From: Parascedosporium putredinis
Lineage: Eukaryota > Ascomycota > Sordariomycetes > Microascales > Microascaceae
Assembly (NCBI GenBank): GCA_949357655.1
Contig: CASHTG010000015.1
Span: forward strand, 992,001 to 1,056,000
Length of the DNA: 64,000 nt
Direction of reading: 5' to 3'
Each line of letters starts with the position of its first letter. The first letter of the stretch is position 1. A program made the position numbers and the translations under genes. Under the pieces are notes generated by a model. That model was not told the origin of the DNA. It saw only the letters and a program-made list of their open reading frames with translations, and did no database searches. Below, in pieces: positions 1-14,800 of this stretch.

Positions 1-3000
1 AAGTACATCCCCGTCCGCGCCCCTCCAAGCGCTGAGCACTGAGCAGGCTCTCAGTGTCGCTTGGAAACGTGCTCATCTTGGGGCCAGATACTGCGGGGAC
101 AGGGGCATGGCGAGAATGCCGGCCGTTCTCTCTCTCTCCCCCTCGCCCACCCGCCTGTTTCTCGGTAATAGGCCTCAGAGGACCTGGGTTTCGCAGGGTG
201 GTTCAACTTGGCAGAAACATTTGGGAAAGTTGGCATACATGGACGATCAGTGATACACAACCAAGATAATCGAGGGAAAAATTGAGGGAGCGGAGAGTCT
301 ATTTAGGAAAGATCCTCCTCGACAATTTCGCGCCGATCGAGATCAAAATCGTGGCGGGCATGTTCGGAGAGGTAGGCGGAGGCGTAGGCGGGTGCCAGCA
401 TTGAGAAAATTAGATTCAACCCTTGTACGAAGTAGCAAAGTTGTGCAGCGCGGCCAAGCGATACCCCCATTTTCCTCTCGTCCCCCATCCGTCTCAGCTC
501 TCGAATTGCGAGTGAGTGGAAGTGCCGGGGCCGGGGGAGCATGAGGAGCACACTGTACCTCTGAATTCCGAATGCTGATGCAGGAGGGCACAGGGCGGGC
601 AAGCAAGTCGGGTTTCCACCAGCTCATCCTCTGAATACCACCTTTCTTGTGGAAGGAATGGCTATTTCAGGAGGCAAGGGACCGATGTGACAGATACACG
701 ACCACTTCAATTTCGTCCAATCTCGTGTCCAGACTCCTGGAAGCGATTTCCGTCCCTCCATCACCATCCACCATCCCGGGGCTGCGGGCTGTGTTGTGAT
801 ACCACCGCTCGCCGCATCAACGGCGACGGTGGGTTCAAAGGAACAAAGGAAAGGGACGAAGCGCCACTTGAGTGGCAGTCAAGATATGTACACAGTGTCG
901 AACTCGAACCGCCCACTCCGCTGCCTTTCCGGCGTCGTGCCTGTCCTCGTTGTTTGTTGGAGAGGCAAAGCACGGAAAGCTGCGCCAACCCTACTCTGCA
1001 TACACCCAGCCCTGGAGCGGAATGATTGAGGATGAGCCAGAAGAAGAAAAAATGCCAGGGAAAAAGGGAAAAAAGAAAGAAAAAGAAAGGAAACCCACGA
1101 CATGGGTTCACTTGCTTGGGGGTGGTCTTGTCGCTTTCGGCAGGGAGGTTCTCCAGGAACCACGTTACAATTCACTGTCGCACTCCGCGACCCAAACCAA
1201 ATGTCTAGGGCACCAGGTTCCACTTCCACTACTCGTGCCTTGCCACGGCCAAAGATCGGCCTCTCAACCAAGAAATTGCACGGGAGAGGCGTAGGAGGCT
1301 CGAATGAAGAAGGGGAGGGGGGGGCGGAAGGTGATATCACAGTGACAAAGAGCGGTAATATCGCCTCACCCAAAAAGAAAATTCAGAGGGGGCATTCGGC
1401 GAGTTAGAAAAAGTGCGTACCTACCCCCAATGACAGCGATGAGGCATATTTTTTTCTTCTCTGGGCCACGATGGCTCTGGTTCTGGCTCTTTCTCGGGCC
1501 TGCGGTTTGGTTCAGAATTCTGGCCGACGCTAAGAAGTCTAACTCGCCCGCCAAGGGGTGAGGTTCCTTGCTTGGAGACGAAGGAACTGATTCATTGCAA
1601 TATGCCCCCAGAAACTTTTCTCATCCTTCCTGTTTCCGGTGGGAGGATATGGTCCGTGGTGCAGACCAACAACTTACGTCCAAGTAGGGTTACGGCGGAA
1701 CTAGGGGCCTAAGACCTGCCAGGTGCCGGGGTACGGACCACAAGTCGGATAGGCTAGGGTCCTTGTTACCCAACAGTCTGGTTGACACTGTCCTCCTTGT
1801 CGATCACTCACGCTGCTGGCTGGAGCGTAGCGAGGCCTGAGTGCTGAGTTTGCAAACGAGCAGCGACACTAGGTCCGAGGATGGTGGCGGATAAGCAACA
1901 CGGGTGCCAAGGCCTGCAATAGCTCGCGAGTCCAAGAAAAGAGAGGGTGCATTCAAGCATACGAAGAAAATTCCTCCCTCCCAAAAGCGAAGGGGAGAAA
2001 AAAAGGGGATCGATTCGAGAGCGAAACCTGCCGCTTTCTCGGCAAAGGACCATGGCGACACACATCATCCACGTCCTCATGTGAATCAAGAGTTTCGGCG
2101 CTTTACTACCTCAAGGGGAGAGCGGACGAACTGCTGCAAGACAGAGAGAGGGTGCCAGAATAGCCCGCCCCGTCAGGTCTTGGAGAGCAGGAAGACGAGC
2201 AATCAGTCGACTCTGCTTTTCCGGGGAAGCAAACGACAAAGTGAGACGGCCAACAAAGTTTAACTCCCACTGCTTTTTTCGGCCGTCTAGTGTTGACTTG
2301 ACACGCAACATGCGATATTACATGGTTGCACCTTTACTCGCACTAACCACTCCAACTTCCCACGGTCGAATCGCCGGGCGGGCTCCAGCCTGCCTTGGCC
2401 CTTTCTACCCTAGCGCCTCATGCTACTCGTGAACACACCCAAATTAGGCCCCACCCTACTGTCGGACAACTGGCGCACGCAGCTTGGGCTTTTGTCTGTC
2501 CACGACTGCTCCCCAATTGCGAACCTAACTGTGAAGCCGCCCCTCCAGGCTAAGAGGGCGGCCACGCACCAAGTGGGTAACGGGCGGGGACTGGTCTGAG
2601 GGCAAAAGCTTACGACAAGGCATGGGACCGAGGACGGGACCGACTCAAGCCCCTCTCCTAAACGGCTCAGGACAGCCTAGGACAGCCCAGGACTCACACT
2701 TGAGCCATCGGGCTTAGCAGTAGACATGAAAGCATCAGGAGACAATGACAGGCACATGTTTGAACTCCAAGCACTCGTCGGCGCCAGGGCAAGCAAACGC
2801 CCGTGTGTGATTGCGCGTAGAAGGTGCCGTTGCGCGCCCGCTACTTGCTCGTCTTCCACCACCAGATACCGACTCAGGTGAGACCGTAAGCGGTCCCGCG
2901 TTCTCCCGGCCTGAGGAAGCGCTACAACAGCGTGGGTTTTTCCTCGACATGGGCTCGATCAACTTAACCAGTAGTAGAGGATGGCCGTCGGGACCGGATA

Positions 3001-3671
3001 ATCGCCCTCGCAGGGAGGGAAGGGGAAGAAGAGAAAAGCGAAAAAAGCCCCCTCCCCATATTAAAAATCGATGCTCGTTCCATCAACCTCTTTCGCTTAC
3101 ACTGGCAGGATCGTAGCTCCATGAGTTGGTCATGGCTCTCGAAGCTATCGCCCAGCCCTGGCGCGCTGGTGCTTCCTTTGGCCAGGGATAGGCATGTCTG
3201 GAAGGCATCTGGAAACTCTTACGGCTAGCAAATACAGAAAAGGGCTGCAGAGATTGGCGCTGACCCAGCTCATTGGGAGGAGGGCAGAAATTAGCGCTGT
3301 TCGCGGAAGGGGGTTTTCCACAAGCCCCGTCCTCAGTGAGAGAGTCGAGCGATATCATTCGTCAAGCCAAAGGACGCGTTTCCCAGGAAGAGCGAACCCC
3401 CTGCGCCGCGAATCGCGCCCACAACTTGCGTACATCATTCTTGATCCCTGAAGCTCCGGCCTGCGCCGAAAAGCTCCTTCCACTTCAGGGGCGGGGGCAC
3501 TTTGGAGAACTCGGAAGCAAGCCGGGCCTTTTTGTTTTTCTCGTCCCATGAGGCGACACTAGAGATGTGAGGAATATCTTAGTCGGCCCAAACCAGCGCG
3601 AATTTTCCAGGCCCCTTGATTCCGTGATATCCATGCACAATAGGGCGGCGAGCGAGCAGAGGCTGGGGGTA

Positions 3672-3690
3672 GTGGTGGTGGTGGTGGTGG
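3672..3690. repeat. (GTG)n microsatellite
   Basis: About six uninterrupted GTG/GGT trinucleotides on the plus strand, with no supported gene around them. Confidence 0.9.
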
Positions 3691-4314
3691 GTTCCATGAC
3701 CAATTGGGCCGAAAAGCTTCACTAATCCATCCCATCTCCCCAGCGTGTTAGTTTTCTTTTCGATTTGTTGTCTTCCTTCTTTTGCATGTTGATGAATGAT
3801 TTGCTGGGGTTCTTCTATTTGAGGGTTCCACACCCAGTGGCCAACCCCTGTCGCGCAAACCGCTTACTCGAGTCCAAAGAAGTAATTGAGCCAGCCATGG
3901 GGATGCATGAGTTCAATGGAGAGCCCTCAGCTTTCCCCATCATCTGGCCAGGTCAGTCGGTTCGCTGAGACCCAATATCAAGTGAGCAGGCGGCACGCTC
4001 TGCCGAGCAAGCTCCAGCTGGCTTGCCCAGCCTGTCGGGGAACTGAGGACTCACGGGCCGTTGCGCTTCAGCAGCCATTTGCCTCAGGGCCTGGCATATA
4101 AAGTCTCACAACAAGCGAGGCGACGTCGAGTCAGAGTTAATCAAGACTCCATGGAGAGCCAAAAAAAAGGTCCAAACCATAACAACATAGTCTAGGTCTC
4201 TAACAAGGGGTGCAGCGAGACAAGATCACAGTAAATGCCGCTTCGCACCCCTTGTTCCCAGCCGACGTATCATTGATCCATGCCATTGCCAGCCAGGCTT
4301 CTCTGCTGGCTGGG

Positions 4315-4335
4315 CCTGGTGCTGGTGCTGGTGCC
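4315..4335. repeat. CTGGTG hexamer repeat
   Basis: Three to four head-to-tail copies of CTGGTG, the last one degenerate. It lies in sequence with no supported gene. Confidence 0.75.
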
Positions 4336-5917
4336 GCGCCCGCTTCTTCGAGATCGCGCACCTCATGGGCAGATGACCAGCAACCCCAGAGCCAGCCCTA
4401 GTGCTGTAAGGCACCACCTCATGTAAGTTGGTTTGGGGGCTTAGAGAAATCACCAATTTGGCGGGAAAATGGCCTCGATCTACGTTGAATGCCCTCACCC
4501 CCACCCTGGGAGCTTAATACTCCGTCCGGAGTTTATCATGGCTCGAGTGAGCTTGTGGATCCAAGGGAGATAACGAACTACTTCGTAGTTCCGTGTTCTT
4601 GTCCTTCATTGCTATTCTTTTTTTTTTTTTTTTCCTTGGACACGCCCCCTCCACACCACCCTCCTGGACCTTGCGCGTGCTGAGGGCTTGACAATCCACG
4701 CCCTTTCCGCCCCAGGAGATCCAGCACACTGGTGCGTCCTGCCGTTCGCTGGTTGCTGATTCGCGAGCCCTTGACGGCCAAGGCATATACACTGTATACC
4801 GAGCTTTTTTTCTCTACTCGGAAACCTACACAATGTCCCCCCCACCTGGCTTCCCCCTCTTCCCGAATCCCATCGTTCAGTGTCCCCTCTCTCTTCAATC
4901 TCCCCAATCGGGGTAAAATCCCCAGCACAATCCAAGAATGTTAGTTAAAATAATAAGGACGAAAAGTGGACAAAGGAAGAGACAAGAGCAGACGATGGGA
5001 GATATAATTTCCATGTGCAACGGGAAGACAGTGTGAATGGAAGAAATACAAAGGGATGGATGGGTGGAGGGATCAATAGGAAAGGAAACAGGAGCTCTGA
5101 ACGAGGGAGAGACACCGCACGCTGGAAGTTGAATGCAACGGTGATGGAGCCTGCGCACGCAGGCATGCAGTCCCACAGCTCAGCACCATGCTGGTGTTTG
5201 GCCATGATTTCAGCTCCTCGCTAAAGCACAGTCGAAATGAGGGCGCCGCTCTCAACTTCATGCCCTGAATTGACGGTTCTGCGTCAGCTCAGTACACCCC
5301 CAAGAAAAAGAAAAGGGGAGCCAAAAGGAAGGGTAAGGAGGGGGAGAAAGCAAGCCTGGGGTTCCACAAACCCGTCACACCCTCACGTCTTCGTGCTCTA
5401 GCTGCTCCTTCGGCTTTCGCGACCTCGGAGTGATGCGGATGTCGCCGTGTTGGTCCACCGACCAATCACCAAGGCCCACGATAAGATGGTTCGGGACTCT
5501 CAGCGGCCGACTGGGCTTGCTCATGGAGGACAGCCATTCCCCCATGGAATGCTAGGTTCTCTTGCACTTCTCAACTTGACCAGAGCCCCAATCTAGCAGG
5601 GGCACTCCGCAATTATCAATACTCGATTGTGTGCGTGCTTCCAAAGACTATTTGCAGACCCCGGCCCGCGCGAGATCTCCCATCAAATTCCGACATTGTG
5701 GGTGTGGAGGGGGACAGACCCAGGACCATGAACGTTGCTGATCCCAACCGCGAACGGAAATTTTGCCGTCTTGCCAACAGAGCGTGTGGTGAATGTCACT
5801 TTCCGCAGTGGGCTCCACAGTCCAGCCGCAGCCCTGGCCAATCACAGCTCGTGGCCGATTTCCTGGGACCGGCCGCAAATTGCGCGCTCCTCTGGGGATT
5901 TTTCTGGCAGCTCTGCG

Positions 5918-5957
5918 CTGCACCTGGCGCTGCACCTGGCACTGCACCTTGCACCTT
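5918..5957. repeat. Degenerate 12-bp tandem repeat (CTGCACCTGGCG)
   Basis: Two clear copies of a 12-base unit beginning CTGCACCTGG are followed by diverged CTGCACCTTG and GCACCTT copies. It lies in non-coding sequence. Confidence 0.75.
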
Positions 5958-8799
5958 GCGCGTTGAGGAACAGCATTCCAGGCCTTGCATAAATTACGAT
6001 TGCTCGGGTTGCTCAGACGCGAGAGGCGGCAACCACGGCAGAAGTCGGGTCGAAGAGTATCTTTGCTTTCCGGGTTTAGCTGAGAACCCAGATTAATATG
6101 CAATGTTGTACATTGCCGTGAACATGATTTTTCTTTTCCTTTCTTTTTCTGTTGGGGTGGGTTTCGTGCTCAGTTCAAGTTCCCCTATGCTGTACATGTC
6201 CGGATAAAGCATTGATGTTCGGGGTAACTACGGGACCTGACCACCCAGCGCTCACTATTTGAAGCCCAGCTTTGCGACTGCAATTTTGAGTCGCGTCGGC
6301 CGCTCTCTTGGTGGCCACCTTTTCCCCAAGTTTGTCCATCCTTGAGGAAAAGAGCAAGAGGAGAGAATCACTCTTCAATGCAGAGTGTGCGTTTCCTCAA
6401 CCGAATGAGGTTGCCCGAGTGGCTGGAAGACGATATCAAACATTAAACTCAGGCGAGGTTGCCTCGCCGGATAATCTTGTCTGCCGAACCCTGTCCAAGT
6501 ACCATCACCAGCGCGAGATTGTTCAAGGCGTGTCCCAGGGGGTGAACGCTCTCGGCCACCACCTGCATGTGTTCGGTGCTCCTTGGAGTTTGAATTGATG
6601 CCCAGCGGCAATTGTCACTGGGGTCGGAGCGCCACGAGAAATCGCACTTCTCCGGAAGGAGCCTAGGAACGACAGCCACGAGGGAAGAGCGAAAAAGGAA
6701 AGAAGGAAAAAGTGTAAAGATTTGGTAAGTCCCAACGGGGATAGGCGCCCAGGGGAAGGCAGGGAGGAGAAAGCCACGTCCCGACACGAGCTTCGGCATT
6801 CCCTTGAAAGGGTGAGAATTTCGCACAGGTTGGGGCCAGCTTTTGCCGATCCTTTCCTCTCTGGAGAGAGATCAGCAAGCGAACGATTTTTCGCGAGGCC
6901 CGGAATGGAGAGATACCACGACAATCCGGGGTCTCCAGCGAGACTTGACCCGCTAGGGTTCATCAATCCGTTGTCAAAGTCCCCCAACGGCTTTTTTTAT
7001 GGGTGCAAATCTCTCTTTTTTTCACACGCCCTCTTCCTTTTCTCTCAGCGCCCTCTTCACAGTAGCCAACGTCGGCCCAAAGCGTCTGATGCCCCCCCAC
7101 CGGCAGCCGGGCTGAGGCGTATTTTCCGCTCGGAGCAAAAGTGGCGACCACCGAGCACATGGGCCGCTCAACTGGCATGCATCTTCGGAGGAATAGCTGG
7201 AACGCATCTAGCGTCTTCATGTGCCTTCCTCCCTCCAACACGCCAAGATCAGGGGAATGGCTTCCCGAAGCACGAGCGAGAGGGAAAACAAAACGTCCAA
7301 GAAGGGATAAGAGGATAAGACGGTGAAGAATGAGGAGGAGGAGACGAAAGATAAGAGAACGCCCCTCCCCAGTTCGCAAGACTGCTCGCTTGAGTTGGTC
7401 TCGATTTTAGCGCTTTTTTGAGAACATCGTCGGGGTTTCAAGCTAGCTTGTGATTTTAAACTCGGTTAAAGTGGCGAGGAGTTTTGCGAAAGCTTATTCC
7501 GATATCCACGCGCGGAGCCCTCCGCGATAGCCCCATCCAGCGCTGATCTCTTCCTTAAAAGAGATCCTGGCAGGTCTCGCGGCGTGCCCGCCCATCATCG
7601 CTCGTTGAGCGTCGACTCCCTCTTCCCCACACCTCCTAGACTGTCTCACCGGGGTGTCTCAACGACACCTCTTCTCTCTTCGCATCGCCCCCTCGGCTTC
7701 GGTTTATCAAATGGAGACCTTTCCTTCCTCAACGACGTCCAAGGACTGGACGCAGTCGTATCACATGGCTAGTGTAGTAGAGCAGCCATTTTGGTTCTAT
7801 CTGCTATACTGCATTTGTTCTTGTTCTATCGAAATGGGACCCCTCCCCCATTTCCGAAAGCACTCTATCCTCACATGTAGGGCGTGGCGCCAGAAAGGAG
7901 CTGAAGGTTTACCGATAAGGCGTAAGCAGTGTGCGCTGAACCTATTCCCGCTTCGCTCCCAAGAGAAGCAAAGAAATAAAATCGCACGATTATGTGCCAT
8001 CTGGAGTGTACTTGCACATCTCTGAATCCGTAGACAGGCCACCAATTGCTTTTGAAGGGGAATGGTTTGGGGCTTGGTGGATGTGCTGTGCTCAGTTGAG
8101 ATCCATCAAATGTTGTTTTTGCTTTCGCTCCCCGCATTTGCCATATCAACCCCACCTCGTCTTAACTTCGCACGTTGCACTAATAGGGATCCATCCAAAC
8201 TCCCCTGTTCTTCGAGAGGCGTACGAAAGGCTCCATTACCCCCGAGGAGAATGGTCACACGCTATAAAAATATGGGTCTCACATGGAGACGGAAAAGGAA
8301 AAGTGGCCGGATAAACGACAAGCCGACTTCATGTGCCAGCCTGCCTCCTCCATTCTCACCTTACCGTGCTTTCCGTCTTGGGCCATTCTTCCTGCTTCTT
8401 GTCTCTCCCTCGGCCTTGCTCCTTCTTCTTTGTCCTGTGTGTTGCCCTTTCCCTCATTCTTTTTCAAATACTATCATCAACGGTATCCATTATGACTAAA
8501 ACAAGCAGGGGTTTGCCAAATTAGAAGCATGGATGCATGGTCTGCAGGTAGGGTGGGGCCTGTTCAAGCACATCAGCAGCTCCAGCCTGGCTCCAGCTCA
8601 GCAATGGATGTGAACCTTACCCATTCAGGATCAATGGATCTCGCTCCTCCAAATGTCAGCACACTCCAAGTCCTCAAAGGCTGGCCCCAAGTACGAAGTT
8701 AGACACCTTCAATTCCAGCTTCAACGCCTTTGTTCTTTTCTTAATTCCCAGGAGCGAGAAGTGATATAAAGTAGATAGAATGAGAAACAAAGGCAGGCG

Positions 8800-8814
8800 G
8801 AGAGAGAGAGAGAG
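8800..8814. repeat. (GA)n microsatellite
   Basis: About seven GA dinucleotides inside a purine-rich stretch. No gene is supported nearby. Confidence 0.8.
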
Positions 8815-11800
8815 CGCCACGTGAGTGCTTGAGAAGAATAGAACAAAACTGTTAGTTAGAGACGTCTGCAATGAATGGATCTCTTCCATTACATCAAGGG
8901 ATTTCGAGGTCAAGCAGCTCCGTTCTATCCTACCCCCTTAACAAAAGTTCTTTTTCTCTTTTCACCGGTGATGTAGGCCCAGGAGATCCAGTCTATTCTT
9001 GATCCCGTGCAGACTTCTTAGACTTGATAATAATATAGTTCGTGCTGGAAGGAACATTCAAAGGCTTAATGTCTCCGAGGTCTAGATATATGCACACCAT
9101 AATACAAATCAAGGTTCTCCAAGACAAGGCGACTACTTGTGAGTAAGAAGAGGCGTACAAGTAGAAGTGGTCCTTCCAAGTACTTCTTCATCGGGCGGGG
9201 CTTCTGGCCGGTGCGTTCCCTTTCCGCCCTTGACTCGGTTTTTAGGTTGTCCCCGAAGAGAAGTTCGCTCTTGATAGGCACATGGGCGCCACGTTTCTCT
9301 GCCTCTGGCCTTGTCCTGAGCCAAACGGGAGACGGACCCCTGCTCCTGTCCTGTCCTCAACTCTGTTCTTCTCCTCAATTGGATAGGATTGGCCCAAGGT
9401 ACAAGTAGGTGCAAGAACGTAAGCGGGTTGCTAGCCTCGCTTACGCCTTCGAAGGTTCACTGGGCGCGAGACAAGTCTAGGGATGGACGGAGAGAAAGCA
9501 TAAAATGGGTCGATATTGAGCGCGGAAAGATGGAACTGCTCAGAATCAACCCGTCATCTCTGTCGGCCGGCCTCGACCCTTTTCTCGATGGCTGCTGTGA
9601 TGGATGCATTTTCGTCGATGGTTGGGTCGGGTTTGGTGGTAAAGACTTTGCTGTCACGCCTAAACCCGGATTGGGCTGGGCGGGACATTGGCGCTGTGAT
9701 ACATCAGAAAAGTCGTACCCTTGCCCACCACCCCTTCTTGGGCGGTTTGCCTTCGTTCTCTGCTAATCCCTGTCCGCCTGAAAATCTTCCCATCACGGTC
9801 TGTATTCGTGAGAGAGAGTGTGGTGTGCATGTGTGTGTCTCTTCCTGCCTCCCTTGTCGCTTGCCCCCCTTCTTTTCTCTTTACTTTTGCCCCCACCTTT
9901 GCATTCTCTCGGCTTCTAATCTCCCACCACCCCACCCCTTCAGGTTTGCTCTCACGTATTTTCTCCGGTGTTCTCCCTTCTCCTGCTGCTCGTATCACCC
10001 TCATTTCAACCCCCACCACATCTTTCCGCGCTGCACTTTGAGTGGGGAGAATGCATCTCAACCCAAATGTTGTAAGCCTTTGGGCGGGCGGTTCAGCCTT
10101 GGTCCTCAGGGCACCATCCAGTGAAGAGGTGGGCCGTTTTCTTCCATGCATCTCATCATCTGCCCTCCATGCCGTGCCATCAACCCGCGTTTCTACGTCC
10201 TATCCATGCTCTTGAGATGAGGGAAGCAGCTGGGCATCCCGAGAAACCTCGCATTCAGAAAGCAAAAGAAAAAGCCGTCTAGTCTCACAGATCTGGGTAC
10301 TTTTCCATTCAGGCCGACCATTATCATCCTTCCCCGGCCCCCCTACTTGATGTATCTCTTCATTCATCTCTCGACCTCGACACGGTCAATGCGAGGTGTA
10401 CCAGGGGGCGAGGGGAACAATGAGGATTTGGATTTTACTCACGACTTGCCATTCCAGAGAAATTGGATAGTATCAATGGGCATTTCTGGCGTGGGAACTT
10501 TCTTCGCGCGAGGATTTCTCGAGGCGCGCGGACATCTGTAGCCAAGGTTGCATACAGGTAGCTTTTAGGGGTGACTGGCCCACGGGGACAAGATTACTCT
10601 CAAGGAGACCCAAGCACAGGGTCGTCCATCTCCCGTTCGTGCCCGCTTCGTCCAACCGCTGGCCAAAGCCAGATGCAACTCCTCCTTGGCTACGCACTCG
10701 AGCCATTCCCTTCCTCCACTTGTGACCTCGAAATCAACCAGAGAATCCTCTGAGGACTGGGGGCATGCAACTCGCTGGCGTTGCAGCAGAAATGCCCAAG
10801 CAAACAGAGCATCCACTCGACTACATCCCCCTCAACTGCCCGCCTGGTGCTCGGGCGGTCTCTCATCCATCGTCCCGCCTCACCGGAGCGGCCTCGTCCC
10901 ACACCTGTGCTTTTTGTTTCCATTTGCGGTGCGCTGCAGAGGGCAGATGGGACAGGGTGCCCCCAGGTGTTTCCTCATCACACTGGCCCTTTTTTTCTTT
11001 CCTTTTCTTCGTTTGGGAGCCCTATCGTAACCGGACAAGTACCTGTCAAATGAGAGAGAGGGAGAATGTGTGCTTGTTCCACGCTGCCGGATGACGAGAT
11101 TTTACTCTCCCATTCTGCGACAGAATCTCACTTGTCAAATCACCTCGCCACTTTCGAGACATGATCTAACCAACGGCTGGCTCTCATGGAAACTGTGAGG
11201 CACCAGCTCCTCCCATCACTGAGCCCCTGAGCGCGGGCCAAAACAAAGGAGGGGAGAAGTGGTTTTTGTTTTTAAAGGGGGGCGGGGTGAGAAGAGATTC
11301 CACCACATACCGTGCCGCGCGCAACCAACCATCATGGCTCGCAGGCTGCATCATCCTTGAGGCTATCGTCTCGTTGGTCCACCTCCTATTCGCAGGTGTG
11401 ACTGGTCGCTACGTGCGAAGGACAAAGAAGACAAAGGCCACACATATCCCAAGAATAGTTCTAGATGTTACGGACATTTTGTGCTCTTGACAACGCCTCC
11501 AAGGTAGGATTTGGGTCCGAGGTGGGATCCCATCCCCATGGATGTTGGATGTTGGCAAGGGATGATTGGATCAGACGACGGATGTCAGTCACTGTCCACC
11601 TGTGAACAGGGGCAGGCGTCAGGGCCAAGAGGGAGAAGGGGCCCAAGGCTCTGGTAAGCCCTTTTCACACTGTTGACGAGCCCTCCGGCCCGCAGCAAAT
11701 GCGAGCCTGCCATTGAGCGCCGCGTTGCACGAGATGGGGAACTGTCACAGTCGAATTCCCAAGCCCGCAATTTTGCTCTGCGCTCAAGTGGACCACCGTG

Positions 11801-14800
11801 GTATCCAACCACAAAGGTGGTAGTGAAGGAACTGGCTATCAGTGGCTTGTCGGAACCGCACTGTGGTTTGCAGCTGCTCTCGGACAGTGAACAGTGGCCC
11901 AACGCTCAAAATCCGAGTACCTCGAGGTACCTGGCCTTGCTGGCGTAATAGCGATACCAATCAATGGGTGTTCGGGGCTTGGGTTAATCCACGCCGCCTT
12001 CGTGTCGTGCTGAACGACGAAGTACAAGTCGAACCTGAACCCCTCCGAGCGTCCCGTGCGTTGGAACGAGCGATATGAATAATACAAGTAGTGTAGACAC
12101 AGGGCTCTCTTGCTTGGGACCCCAACCCGTCGCGCGGATGCAACATAACGTGCATGTGCACAATATTATTAGTGCGTGGAACGCTGTTGAAAAAACGGAC
12201 AAGCTTGCGACTCTTGTCCCTTTTCTTCCAGGTCTTGGACCAGACATTGAGGGCGCACCAATTCTTAGCTCGTATTGATTTGAAAAGCCAGCGCGCCAGC
12301 GACGTCCTAATTTGGAAATGTGAACGATCCACAGCACAGCACAGCAGCACCAAGGCACCCTGGACAGCCGACAGCCAAGGTCAAACACTGAGATGATTGA
12401 TATCTTTCATCGAGCAGTGGTGTATTGTCTTCCACCCTCCAAAGCTGTCAAATAATGGAGATACCCGACATCGACCCTATTTTCGTAACTCAGCTGCCTA
12501 AGCCGGACCAGTCCAGACCAGAACGGCGTCTTTGACCGACTCGCATTCGCCAGCCAGCGCCCCGGAGAAGGGCGATTTGGTACAGGGTGCGGAATTGTTG
12601 GTTTAGACGAGTGTGGAGGGCTCCCAGTGGATCCCTTCAATTCTTTCATGGTGGTAGACGTTTATGAAGGGGGCCTGAATCAGCACTCGAGTGACTTCAA
12701 TGATCACTCAATGTTCAAACTGCACGCCGAAGTACGTTAAAGGCTCTCAGGCGCTGCGAGGCAGCCACAATGCATTGACTCTGGTGCTGGAACCAAAACT
12801 TCCGGGCGCAACGGCACAGCACCTGCATCCACCGGGACCAGTGCAAATATTCCGGTCGCCCTCGGCAGTCCCTTGGAAAGAGCTTGCCAGCCACAACAAG
12901 ACATCGTCCATCAATGGATTTTGTGGGATTTGAATTAATGTCCCAGGAGCTTGATCCGCCATCCCCGCCAACACATGCATCTCGATCCGACACTCTGACC
13001 ATCCTTCAGCGGCCGAAGTCTTTTCTTTGACAACATAATGTTGGCTATTACTTGGACACCTGGAGAGGAGGGGAACATGTGGTACTAAGACACTGTCTTG
13101 GAAATACTTGTCCCGGGTAAAGCAAACGTTCGTAATCTAACACCTGCGAGGGGGCAAGAAAGGGTAGAGTCCATTGATTTGTAACCCTCTTTTCTGAACA
13201 ACAAAAATAAAATAAAAGGTCCAAAACAGAACAATGGAGACATGAGGAAAGAGCTGACGGGAGGAAAATCACTACACAGGGAAGGAATACTGGTGTTAGT
13301 TCCAGTGCTGATTCTGAGCTATGGGGGTCACAAAGACAAGAAATAAAAAAGCAAAGAAGGGAAAAGAAAAGGTTTACCGAAAGAAGATAGGCTCCTTCCT
13401 TCGTTTGTTCCTTCGTTCCTTCCATTGTGCCCTTTGCACCTCTGATTTCCGTGCCCTCTTCCTTTCTTTTTCTTGTCCTTGCCCCCTTTCTCGGAAAGAG
13501 GCGGAGGGAGGGCGGAGATGTCAATGGAAGGCGGTGAAGAGGGATCGAACATTGCAAGACATCCATTCCATTTCATACAAGTCCTTGTACCCATTTGCGG
13601 TGGGGTGCTGCACCAACAAGCATCCATACATGGATACAGTTGATGGTGTTGAGGTGTGGGCTGGCCAGCCATGTGACTTGCACCTGGCCCCCACAAGAGC
13701 TGGATGCATGCGCAACGCGACCCCGGGACAGCAACCTTCCAGCTCCTGCAACTTGAATGCTCTCCTCACGCCTCCAGCGGTGAAAAACGATGCCCGGAGC
13801 TGATCGGTCCCAGGGCTGATCGATCAAGCTGACTTGTGAGCCACCGCCAATCCCGAGATCGAATGATGGGGCCGCCTCCTCCAGAGCCACAACCGGCACC
13901 TCCTGCGTCTAAACATGGACACAGGGAATATTAGAGCCAGCCCTTCGGAGTTTCGAAGAAGCTAGGGAGAAAGGCGCCCGCACAAAGTGGCTGGCCACTC
14001 CAAATCGAGCAAGATATACACGTCTACGATCAAACATGCTCGCCTGTTATCACCCAGCGCCGCCCGGCTGGCTTATCTTGCAGGTAATACTTCGTAGCAA
14101 CCGGCACGCCTGACATCCGGCGTTTCCTCTGCCCCTTCTCCCGCCACTTCTACACCAATTGGAGCATCTCGTCGTTTATACGTGTGCCACCATGCCATGG
14201 CCCCATCAAAAAATTGTGGAAGTCGCCACCTCAACCCAGGGCTCTGGGTGCCCTGACATTCGCGGTGAGGGAAATCTAACGCGCCCGCATGCAACGGAGC
14301 CTCCCTTTTCAGCGTGTTTGCCCGATAACCGGGAAAATGGCGCCGTTTTTCTTTTCTTTTTCTTAGAGGTATTATTAAAGAGTCACTTCATTTTCGTCTG
14401 TTCTTTTATTAGTCCTTCCTGTTGGCCCTCGGTTAGGTGAAGGAATACGATTCGGAACTTCTGTGGAGGACGGGGGTTTAAACCTGAATTCATCTAATAC
14501 TCCTTCCGCCTCGCTTGGATGCGAACTTCACCCCCGGGCCCGTCATTGTCGTCGCGCCCCCATGCTAGTCCTTTGTGGAGGCTGGAGCTCCGACTGACCC
14601 AGTGCCCCGGGTTAGGTACGATGCTATTATGGGCACATGCACGGGGCAGATATGTCGGAAGCGACATAATAGTCGATCGCTGACTCGTGATGCACCTGGA
14701 ATCACCGAGGGGTGGATATGTTATTCCTCAGGGCCAACGAACGGGATCTGCCGGTGGGGAGCTGACTTTGACTCGGGGAGAATTCTTCGGGACGCAGTGA

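Noticed and set aside
6722..7318. About 198-codon plus-strand frame at 6.7 kb
   Set aside because: Overlapped by several comparable frames on the opposite strand; composition as expected by chance, no motif.
9516..10124. About 200-codon plus-strand frame at 9.5 kb
   Set aside because: Ser/Pro/Phe/Cys-rich translation of pyrimidine-rich DNA, with an equally long frame on the other strand; no family motif.
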